Positions 22,186 through 31,904 of a DNA stretch of 64,000 bases are shown here, piece by piece. The notes beneath the pieces were generated by a model, which saw only the letters and a list, made by a program, of their open reading frames with translations, was not told where the DNA came from and searched no databases. Each line of letters begins with the position of its first letter. Within the stretch, counting starts at the first letter, position 1. The stretch is from Girardinichthys multiradiatus (taxonomy: Eukaryota > Chordata > Actinopteri > Cyprinodontiformes > Goodeidae): contig NC_061806.1 in assembly GCF_021462225.1 (NCBI RefSeq), forward strand, positions 3,281,234-3,345,233, in the 5' to 3' direction. A program made the translations under genes and the position numbers.

Positions 22186-22450
22186 CATCACGTTCATGTT
22201 TGAGATGGCTATCAATACAACGAGAGTAGAGGGAGAGATTAGCTGACTTTATGTGCTAATCCCTGTGAAATGACGGGCCCCGAGGGCGCCTTTCTGATCA
22301 GACGGACTCTGCCTCACCATGTGAAGCCCCCTCAATGCCGATTAATCCCTCCCTGAGCCACAGAGAAGCTAGCCTGACTGATGGGCAGCTCCCATCAGTG
22401 CAGACACCAGGCTTCTGCCTTTAAAACTGTTGATCATGGGCAGGACTGGG
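22186..22450. promoter_or_regulatory. Candidate conserved non-coding element with two TAATCC sites
   Basis: This ~260-bp block is GC-balanced within AT-rich DNA, belongs to no repeat I recognise and has no plausible ORF. It contains GCTAATCCCTG (22256-22266) and GATTAATCCCTCC (about 22340-22352). TAATCC is the core bound by K50 homeodomain factors such as OTX, PITX and CRX. Enhancers of developmental genes in fish often look like this. This is a composition-based suspicion; conservation cannot be judged from one sequence. Confidence 0.3.
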
Positions 22451-22848
22451 AAGAAGTCTTGTGGGTTAAAGGGCTGAGGGCTAAGGTGATGGTTTAGTGT
22501 GGAAGGCTGAAGAGAAAGCTGATTTCACACAGCAGTGCTCCTCCAGTTCGTATGAAAACATCTTTCATCACTAAAATAAATTATAAAAAAAAACCTTTGT
22601 TTCACATTTGCAGAATGCAGCATACATAAAGCTGATTAATCGAAGAGAGTGAACTCTGCAAATGCTTATTAAAAAGTAATTAAATAAATTCTCATTTGAA
22701 ATGAGAATGCTGAGGAGTTCCTTAATAATAATTTGGTTTTTGTCCTGTGTTGTCCTGAGAATACCAGCATAATAAGGCAGTGGTACTGGGATAAAAGACA
22801 AAAGGGTGGAGCAAGCTCTGGCATTACTGAACAGCAAAATGTTCAAAC

Positions 22849-22916
22849 AATATGTTTGACTTTGAGTTGACTTAATTTTATTAACAAAAATAAGTTAACT
22901 CAAAGTCAAACATATT
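22849..22916. repeat. 26-bp inverted repeat, 16-nt loop
   Basis: Arms 22849-22874 (AATATGTTTGACTTTGAGTT...) and 22891-22916 pair at 25 of 26 positions. It could be the terminus of a degraded foldback or MITE, or a chance-preserved palindrome. A microRNA-like hairpin is possible but unsupported. Confidence 0.9.
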
Positions 22917-24424
22917 CCAATCAACAAACTCTTTACTACACTAGAACAATTTAACTAAAACTACCAAGCAAAATGAAAGAATAGGGAAGACCAACTATGT
23001 ACAATATGAACCAAAGAATCAAACATGGTTAAAAAGCATGACTAATATTGTGATGCAACATAAACATTCACTGTTATTTATGTTTGAGAACCCAGGATTA
23101 TTAATAATTGGTATACTTTCAAATCACCAATCACACTGCAAGATCTATAAAACATTATTTTCATAAAATAATATTTCAAAGAATGATTTGCTGAATAAAA
23201 CAAACCTTCTGGATGACTAATTCTCAGTGGTGTTTGATTAGCTGTCTGTATGTAGTGCAATCATATTTATGGAGATATTAAAATAATGTTATTATTAGGA
23301 AATATTATTTTGAATAGGAACCAACAACCTTTCCAGGTAAATGATTTTTAATGGTATTTAAATTAGCAATCACATTTTGTGAAACATATTAAAGGAAATA
23401 TAATTTCCTGGATTAGAACTAACAACCTTTCTGGATAAAGCTTATGGACTCATAAGATGGCAGCGAGTCACGTGTTACCCCTGCCCTGACCGGTGCTAGT
23501 CGTAAGCGGTTTCAGCTAACAAAAGCGAAGCCTATAGCTTCCTTAAAGTCGAACATATATAATTTAGTGATCAAAAGGAATAAGCGTTGATGGCGCATTA
23601 TGACCGATCTGTTTAAAAACCACCCTTTGAATAATGTCTCAAAATTAAAACACAACACAGAACACATCATTAGCTGAGCAGCTAGTCTGCTAACACTTGG
23701 ATAGCTGAGCTTCTCAACACAAACAAAAGCAAATGTCATGAAATAAATATTATTCAGAATATTTCATCCTCGGCCCGGCCGAACTGTACGACAAGGGCAC
23801 AATTATTGTAAACAATAATTAAAGCTAAGAAATGTGATGCACCAATTAGCTTGCTACTGATGAAAACTGTACAAATTTCCTTGATTTACTCTGGCTGGTC
23901 ATAAGCAGCTCAAATGTGGAAAAATGTGGAATTAAACACATGAAAAAGGAAAGCTCCCAATTTTTCAACACATCAACAAGCAACATGTGCTTTGATGCAT
24001 TTTGTCTTAGGTTTATTAAAAAAGATTAAAGTCAGGGACTATACTGTAATGTATGAAAGATGTATACTTCTAATCCCTTCATTTTCTGTTGGATTCAAAA
24101 GTACTACTTTTATTAAGGAATCACCAGCACATTTTGTACATTCAAGGTTAAAGTTTGTTCTATTTAATTAATGGAATAACCTAGATAAGTTTGAATTTGT
24201 TATAGTTAACAAATCAACAACCTGCATCCGCAGATCTGATCTTAAAGAAAACTGAAAATTGGTACTGGTCAGCATAAGTCTAATCAGTGAAGGTTTTTCA
24301 GTGATCAGTAACAATTTAAAACAGCAAGTTTTATTTGTTTCATTCAGTTCTTTCAAAGATCAGACATGTTTAATTCTAAACGGATGTGCCTCATTTGTCT
24401 TAGTGATTCATGTCAATACGTTTT
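22917..24424. other. Unique AT-rich sequence with an imperfect direct repeat
   Basis: No gene is recognised. Two similar ~44-bp stretches at about 23299-23342 and 23394-23439 share GGAAATAT, AACCAACAACCTTTC-like and GGATAAA words about 95 bp apart, which suggests an old local duplication. Confidence 0.5.
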
Positions 24425-25960
24425 GTAGAAAAATAAATCAAAAACATATCCTCATTTATAAAGCCCTTAATAATCTAGCTCCATCATACATCAGAGAAAT
24501 TATTGTTCCATATGTTCCTAACAGAGCACTTCGTTCTCAGACTGCAGGTTTACTGGTGGTTCCTAGAGTCTCTAGAAGTAGAATGGGAGGCAGATCCTTT
24601 AGTTATCAAGCTCCTCTCCTGTGGAACCAGCTCCCAGTTTTAGTCCGTGAGGCAGACACCCTGTCTACTTTTAAGGCTAGGCTTAAAACTTTCCTTTTTG
24701 ATAAAGCTTATAGTTAGAGTGGCTTAGTTTATACTGAGCTATCTTCCTTATTTTTTACCTCCGTCTTCTTCCCTCCCTGTTGGTTGGAGTAAGGGGGAGT
24801 CAGGTTTAGCCTAAACTGGCTCAGTTATGGTTGAGGTGCAAACACACCCTCCATTTCTACTACCTGTATGACCCCTTCTCTTTTCCAATGGTTATAATCA
24901 GTCTGACAGAGAGAGGTATCCCAATCCTTGTGGTTTTTAGTATAACAATGACCATCAGCGAGACCCTTTGTGGGGTTCCTTGAGACGACATTGTTGTAAA
25001 TAAGCGCCGTTTAACTAAATAATCTGAACTGAAACTATCTGTGTAGTTATGCTGCTATAGGCTTAGACTGCTGGAGGATATAACGACCACTTTCACCCTC
25101 TTCGCTACATTCTCACACTACTCTCCAATTCTGCATTATTTGCTGTTATTTCAGCTTCTAACCTTGTTCTCTCTTTTCTCTTCCTAGAAGCTACACCTGG
25201 CCTGGCTCTGTGTCTGCCTGTGACACCTTTCTGGAGGGGGGAATCGTTCAAGCTTCTGCTGGCAACAACTTAATGCTCACCCTCTACCGATGATCCATAT
25301 AGCCCTGTCTTTTAGTGTTTAACCCTTTCTCTCTCCTAGACATGGAAATTGACTGAGCTTTTACTGTAACTAATTATATGTGCTCTCTTTCAGACTCTAA
25401 CCTTGAAAACTGGCTCAGAGTTTATCTGTTCTTTCTTTCTAGATGAAACGACTAAAGGAGCTACATCCATTAACATTTACTTTTCCTTCCCATAGAAAGT
25501 ACTCCTGGATCAGTGCTTCTTTGTTCTCTTTGTGTCTCTGCTCTGTTCTCTCAAACCTCCAGTCGGTTGTGGCAGATGGCCGCTCACACTGAGCCTGGTT
25601 CTGGTTCTGCTGGAGGTTTCTTCCTGTTAAAAGGGAGTTTTTCCTTTTCACTGTCGCTACATGCATGCTCAGTATGAGGGATTGCTGCAAAGTCAACACC
25701 AGTGACTGTCCACTGTCTCTACATGCTCATCCAGGAGGAGTGAATGCTGCAAGTCACTGACTGGATGCAATCTGCTGGGTTTCCTTAGATAGAAAAACTT
25801 TTTATCCAATGTGAATAAAAAGCTAACTCCGACTGCACTGTTCAATTGTTAGGATTACTTGGAGTGTTTGTACCTGACTGTTGTGAAGTGCCTTGAGACG
25901 ACATGTGTTGTGAATTGGCGCCATATAAATAAAACTGAATTGAATTGAATTGAATTGAAT
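24425..25960 (+). mobile_element. L2-type LINE, 3' part with long 3' UTR and (GAATT)n tail
   Basis: A C-terminal coding piece (to 24717) is followed by a ~1.2-kb 3' region. That region ends with CCTTGAGACGACATGTGTTG, TTGGCGCCATATAAATAAA and a pentamer tail TGAATTGAATTGAATT (about 25932-25960). The hairpin-forming end followed by a short tandem tail is what L2-clade elements use for recognition by their own reverse transcriptase. The same end recurs, antisense, at 21.8, 27.0 and 38.1 kb. The copy is 5'-truncated. Confidence 0.82.
24427..24717 (+). pseudogene. L2-type LINE: C-terminal end of the ORF2 protein
   Basis: The last ~95 codons are open to TAG at 24715-24717: HILIYKALNNLAPSYIREII, VPNRALRSQTAGLLVVPR, GGRSFSYQAPLLWNQLP and ADTLSTFKARLKTFLFDKAY. 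This is the standard C-terminal domain of many fish LINEs of the L2 group, often annotated on its own as a hypothetical protein. No RT is present, so it is a fragment. Confidence 0.85.
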
Positions 25961-26529
25961 TTCTTTAGGAGCTAAGAAACTGTATTTGACTTGTTGCAAG
26001 ATTCTGCTGAAATATGTAGACAGACTCATGCACATCTGTGTTAGGGCAAACTGTCACACACCTCCATACACAGATCTGACTGGAAATTAACCTGATCCAT
26101 CAGCTAGTGTTTCACAGGAGACAGAAAGCAAACAATGGAGCCAGTCCCATCAAGACACTAGACAGAAGTGTAATTACTGCTTTTCCATCGACCCAAATTT
26201 CCAGCAGGGGACACATTGCTGAAGGTACTCCGGTCATTAGTAGTAAACAAGCCCACTTTATTGCCTCTCAGTTTAAAATGTGTCTTCCTTCCATCCCACT
26301 TGGCCAGCAGGAGAGATCTTTAACCAATCACAGTCAATGTTTATTACCTGCTGGCTTGTAGCCTGTAAACAATCATGTGAACTTGACTTTAACTGCACTG
26401 CCATTAAAGGGAATGATGGTGCTGATAATGTTATACCTGAAGATGGTTTCCATCATCCACCTGACCAGTCCACAGCTCAAAGAATTCATTGACTGTTCAC
26501 CTATTTATGACGTTTTGCTAAGGGTTTGT
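25961..26529. other. Unique sequence, no gene seen
   Basis: Short open frames only, with no family resemblance. Confidence 0.5.
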
Positions 26530-27005
26530 GAAAACCGATCAAACACCCACGCCTGCTCCTTGGATTACTCCCCTGGGCTGCTACTGCTGCCGGAGGGTGT
26601 GGGTGGGCCCGAGGCCAGACCTGACTGAGGGCCTGCTCTGGGGTAGGGGGTTGTCTGGAGAAATTAGTAGATGGGGTGGTGATATAATGGGGGATGGGTC
26701 TATCGTGACAAGGGTGTTGGGTTTGGGGGCTGGGTGCCCTGTTTCTTTCCCTGCACCTCTGGCCTGTGGGGTGCTGTTACCTTGTTTAGCCTTGGGCCCT
26801 TTTGGGTGGGGCTTATGGCTATCCTCTGGGTGTGCCTATGTTCCTGCTGTCTGGGGTAGATGCAACCCTCTCTGGTCACTGTTATGCAGCTCCACGTGAC
26901 AGCTATACACACTTCTTTGCAGTCTCTGCAGCTGTTGATGTCTATTTTCTCTGCCTGTCTTCTTCGAAGCCAGAGGCAGCTCCTTCACATGTAATAAAGT
27001 TAATC
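26530..27005. repeat. G/T-rich segment, possibly related to the 31.9-35.8 kb block
   Basis: About 330 bp of G/T-rich, A-poor sequence (GGGTTTGGGGGCTGGGTGCC and similar), followed by ordinary DNA that ends CATGTAATAAAGTTAATCAT. The composition and the terminal AATAAAGTT resemble the large G/T-rich block. The 123-codon frame across it is rich in Trp, Gly, Cys and Leu, as expected from base composition, and is not a gene. Confidence 0.5.
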
Positions 27006-27035
27006 ATGCATCACAGGGACTAGAATCCCTTTATC

Positions 27036-27107
27036 CAATTCAATTCAGTGTACTTATATAGCACAAATTCACAACAAAAATCATCTCAAGGCACTTTACA
27101 AATATAA
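27036..27107 (-). repeat. L2-type LINE 3' tail fragment
   Basis: CAATTCAATTCAGTGTACTT, then GCACAAATTCACAAC and TCTCAAGGCACTTTACAAA, match the reverse complement of the LINE end at about 25880-25950. Confidence 0.8.
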
Positions 27108-27439
27108 AGTAAAATCAATCCAATTTACTTGTTGTAGAGTAAAGCTGCCCTGGCACAAGAAGACAGCCTGTTTTTTCATGTGATGTACCTGAAATACCAG
27201 GACATGATACATAAAAAATAAAGAAAGAAAAACTGTTTTGTTCAGTAGGTCCTCTCTTTATCAGTCATCGCTTTTCCAGATGGAAGTGATGATGAAAAGC
27301 AAGGGAAGAGTTTGTCCCCTAAATGGCGGAGAAATATTTGCTGGAGGAAGCTTTTGTCTACTTAAAACGGGGGAGATCTGTCAGAGCTTGTTGTTTGTTG
27401 TGTCATTGCAACACGTTGGAAAAAATATGTCAGAACGTG

Positions 27440-28245
27440 TTTTGGAAGTTGTTTGTGGTGGTTGTCCTACTGGAAGGTGAACCTCTGCTCCAGTTTCAAG
27501 TCTTGTGCAGCCTCTGACAAGTTTTCTTTCAGGATAGTCCTGGATTTAGCTTCATCTATCTTCCTATTAACTCCAACCGGCTTTCCTGACACTCCTAAAA
27601 ACATTCCAAGACCATGATGCTGCTACCACCATGTTTCACCATGGCAGTAGTGTGTTAAATGTGATGAACAGTGTTCATTTTCTGCTACACATTTCGTTTT
27701 GCTTTTAGATCAAAATGTCTCATCTGGCCGGAGCACTTCAGCATGCTTTCTGTGTTCCCTGCATGGCTTATGACAAACTACAAATGGGACTTTATTTAGC
27801 TTTATTTTGATGTCGTTCTTCTATAAAGGCCAAGTTTGTGGAGGGCTCCACTAGTAGTTGCCTTAGTAGTTGCTTATACTAGTGTAGTAGCAATGTCTTA
27901 TTAGGATTGAAACTCTGCCATACTAAAGTATTTGCATTTGTAGTGGATGTTCAAAGCTTATGATATTGTTTTAGAACCTAACTCTGCTTAAAACTCCTGA
28001 GCTTTCTCCCAGACCTGTCTGCTGTGTCCCTTGGTAATCATTATGTGCTGGTCTCTAATATTTTCTAACAGACCTCTGAGACTTAGAACAGCTGCATTTA
28101 TACTGAGAGCCACACACAGCTGGACTCTGATTACTAACAAAGTTACATTTAGGTGTATTTGAGTATAGGGGCATAAAAACAAATGCAGGCCACTCTACAG
28201 ATTTTGTTTGTAAAAAATAAAAATAAAATTATCAGGATTTTTCAA
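27440..28245 (-). pseudogene. Tc1-like transposon relic
   Basis: Antisense Tc1 text survives in pieces: CTTTCAGGATAGTCCTGGAT, CATGATGCTGCTACCACCAT (the G-G-G-S-I-M-x-W region), TCTCATCTGGCCGGAGCACT (W-S-D region) and TTCTATAAAGGCCAAGTTTG. It ends with a 5' untranslated region including GCATTTATACTGAGAGCCAC. No frame is open for long. The same 5' untranslated motif recurs at 36.4 kb, so both relics come from one old family. Confidence 0.75.
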
Positions 28246-29535
28246 GATTTATTTGTTTGTTTTAATTGAAGTTGTTAAAGTGCACATGAGTGCAGAAACC
28301 ACACAAACAGTAAACTCAACATAGCCAAAATGAAACAAAAGCATTTCTTTTAATTTTGCCTGGTGGTTCCGCCCAATTACTTACTCAGCATGTCCTCAAA
28401 TTTTACAGACGCCTGGTAACAAATCATTCTTTTGAATAAGGTGTGTTAAACAAGGGAAACATTTACTAACATTTACTAACATTGGATACCACTGTATTAA
28501 ATGAACTTCAACGAACAGACCAAGAACAAGTCATTTTAACACACCAAACAAATAATATCATACATCCAGCATGTGCCTGTTGTGTTTTAAAAGAAATAAT
28601 TAGATATTTGACTTGTATACTAAGGAAAATTCACCATGGATAACTGAACTTTGGTGAATTTTCTTATTTTTTCCTTGAGCAGAAATGTGTTGATATTACC
28701 TTGAAAAGACCTGTTTAACCAGTTTATATTGAACTGAAGAGAAAAACTGCATGAGATTTATTCTTGTGCTGTTTATTTTGAAGTATTCATTGCATTAACA
28801 AAAGAGCCAAGAGAATGTTTCACTGGCTTAATGTCATCTAACTATTGAATCCCAAAGATCAGTGAAAGACACAGAGGGATGGAGAGAAAAAACTGAATAT
28901 GCAGTCTATGGAGGAGGGCTGTAGTGGGGTGTAGGGGTGTGATGAGTAAAAGTGATATTTACTCAGATGTTATTATGCTCCTCTATTGATCTTCAAGTTG
29001 GTACTATTGAAGAAATACAAACTTTCAACATATAATTGAACCATTCTTGAATGCGGTGCTGTATTTTCTGATAATTTGTATTGTTGCTGTTACACCCTCT
29101 GTTTTGTTTTGTTTTTTGTGCTTTCTACTCTGTTGTATGCTCAAAAAAAATCAAATAAAAGAAAAATTTAGAAAATAATGTGCCAGCCCACATAGGATAG
29201 CCGAGACTGCATTAAAACACACCTAATTTAACCAATTTCACTTTTAACAGGTACATTTCAAATGTTTGACTGAACTAAAATTCACAGTTTGAGAGCAGAG
29301 TTTGAGTTTGGAGTCATAAATATCCAGTGAGCTTAAACTTTGGAATAAAATAAGCTTTTTTTGAGACAGAAAACAGGATGGTTCTGCTGATTTTCCTCCT
29401 GTTTAAACTTCATAAATCGGGAAACATGTCTTCAAACTTTGTCAAGGGTGTAATTATACTCTCCCTTACTATAATCACCAGACATCAATCCAAAACCCCC
29501 AGTTTTTCCTTAACCAGGCGCTGACCTCACACAGA
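28246..29535. other. Unique sequence, no gene seen
   Basis: The AT-rich stretch ending CAAAAAAAATCAAATAAAAG near 29160 could be an old LINE 3' end, but nothing else supports this. Confidence 0.45.
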
Positions 29536-29765
29536 CTTGTTTGTCCTGGTTCCTGCATCATCAGTTGCTCATTATTTCTTAGCTGTTTCTTGTATTTGCT
29601 CATTAAAGAGATAATTAGCATTTGAATTTTGAGACTCACAGAGGTGGCAGCAGTTTGACCCGCTAGAAGCAGCTGAAAATGGAAATCATTTATCTCAATG
29701 CAGATTAATGCAGCAGCTTACTGGCAGCTGCCAATGTAGATCATGAAATTTAAATTATTTCTATG
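29536..29765. promoter_or_regulatory. Possible conserved non-coding element
   Basis: A repeat-free block contains GATAATTAGCATTTGAATTT (homeodomain ATTA sites), CAGATTAATGCAGCAG and CAGCAGCTTACTGGCAGCTG (E-box-like CAGCTG). Clustered homeodomain and E-box cores are common in developmental enhancers, but short motifs also arise by chance. Confidence 0.22.
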
Positions 29766-31590
29766 ATTAAGATTTCACTGAACATCACTGTTCAAAAACA
29801 TGAGATTCCCTCTTTACCAAAAAACTTTAAACTCTTACTCCCCAATGCTGTGCATTGGTATTTGTTCTCTCCCTGCCATGGTTGTTTAAAGGACAATGTA
29901 AACTTGACCCAGTCATTTGCTCTGCTGTTTGCATATTTATCATTTATTATTTACAATCAACAGATAAAAGATGTCCATTTATACAGTATATTCTCAGCCG
30001 AACATGATTCCTTTAATTAACATTCCTTCAAGTGACTGATGTAGCATACAGGACTTATCACTCATTATTTTAGTTTATATTATAATTAAATGTAAATAAA
30101 CACTGTAGGGTTGTCCTGTTACGAAAATGTCTAACTTCATACTGACACCAAGACAAGCAGACATTTATTTTAAGACATATGACTTTTCTGTGTTAATAGT
30201 GCAAAACTAATAAACAGTCGGTAATGTAGCATCTATCCAGCAAACCTAATAATTGTAAATGTTGTTTTCATGTACAGCACAACAGAAGGCAAGATAACAT
30301 ATGTTAGAGTGTGAAGTTTGTATCTTTGATTCAGATGAGCAAGTAATTGGAAAACAGGTTTCTTGCCAACGTAAACAAAGTTCTGCTCCATGCAAAGCTC
30401 TTCAGCATCAGCCCTGTTCAGGTTCTGTTTTTTGATAATTTTGCATCATATTTTCTCTGGTGATTTACTAGAGTCAGCAGGGTCCACTCAGGCTGTGTGG
30501 CCACAGCTCGAATCCTTCAGTTTTTTCCTGATCATCTGCCTCAGAAGCAAAATACCTTCAAACAGCTTCTGCTTTTTCTTTTTCTACTTAAGAGGATCAC
30601 AAAGTCTCTTTCCCAGACAAATGTACCGTTACAGGAGTTTTAAACATCAAGCAGCAGTTCACTGTTTGTGATTGTCAGCCATCAGGTGAGCCACTGCAGG
30701 AAGTGGAGAGGCTAAGTGTCTATCTGCCAGCAGTGCTGCTGTGTGAAGCTATGTGCCAATTTAGGAAGATAAAAATGACCCAGTGTGTATGATGACACAA
30801 ATGAGTAACTTCACAAGCTTAATTTTGAAAATATTCATTCATTGAAATATCAGTTATTTTGACAACCATAAAACACAGTTAATAATGGCTCATCTGAATA
30901 ATGTTCCACACAAAGATTTACAAATTTAGGATGTAGTTGCATACCACTCCTCTAGCTCCATAATCCGATCACATTTGAACTCCTTTCTTCATGCTGCAAC
31001 TCTCCAAAAGACCAAAAAGAGACTAACACACCAAAGTAATTCAAAGGTACTCAGTTGGAATAAACAGATAATGAGACCAACCTAAGCAGATGCCAAGAAT
31101 GTTACTAAGCATACTATAAATGCATATAGATACAGATCCAAAATTAGGAAATTCGGAAACAACCCAAACTAAAACACAAAACAAAACACTGAAGACCACA
31201 AGAAATCTGTTTTTAAAGCCAATGCAACCTCTACTGTCTAACTTTCCACACTAACTTAGGCCAAGAAACGTCTGTTGGTGTGTGCATCAGTTCCTTTATG
31301 TTTGACAGAATGCTGAACAGTCTATCTTTCAAACTTTTTCCATGTTAAAAATATATTAGCTGGTTTATATGTGCCTATGGCCCAGACGTCTGGGAGGCAG
31401 AGTGTTGTTGGAGTAATAATATGAAGGCTTCTCTTCCTGGAATGAAAGTAAAAATAAACTGCAGTTAGAGGATGATTGATAGCTTTTTCCAGCCCTCTTT
31501 ATTTGTGGTTTTCAGAGTAATCAGCTTTTGTATTTTTTGTGTAGCTTCTCAAAATGTGTCTTTTAATGGCTCTTAGCTTTGCTTTATTTT
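29766..31590. other. Unique sequence, no gene seen
   Basis: No repeat family is recognised, and open frames are short and featureless. Confidence 0.45.
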
Positions 31591-31594
31591 ACAG

Positions 31595-31674
31595 AGGACA
31601 ATAAGCCATATCAGAATCAATTCAGCAGAATGTTGCTTGAACAGCGGGAGCTAATTCAACACCTGCACTCTTGA
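31595..31674 (+). CDS. Candidate terminal coding exon (speculative)
   Basis: A good 3' splice site (TTTGCTTTATTTTACAG, ending 31594) is followed by AG completing a codon, then 25 codons to TGA at 31672-31674. The peptide begins DNKPYQNQF and ends RELIQHLHS. Its mix of polar and charged residues looks like real coding sequence, unlike the repeat-derived frames around it. I do not recognise the protein, no upstream exon was found, and an 80-bp open frame after an AG is not rare. Treat it as a lead only. Confidence 0.22.
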
Positions 31675-31904
31675 GCATTTTGTTGCAGAAAATAGACGAT
31701 TTCTAACAAGGTTCGGCTTTGTTGGTGATGTAAAAAAAAACAGAAGGCTCAACTTCCAGTGCATTGAATATTACCTTGAGGAAACTAGCTGCTCATGCTG
31801 AGGCTGACGAAGGATCAGAGCAGACTCTGAATATATACACTGTTAAAATGTGGTCCATAATGCATTGCATAATTATACATACTGCTTAATCTACTTCACA
31901 TTTT

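Noticed and set aside
23512..23739. 75-codon antisense frame that looked like a possible exon
   Set aside because: The residues are not protein-like in pattern, and no repeat or splice signal could be matched.
24425..25960. A host gene for the 24259-24717 frame
   Set aside because: The protein end is the common LINE C-terminal domain and is followed by the LINE 3' UTR and tail.
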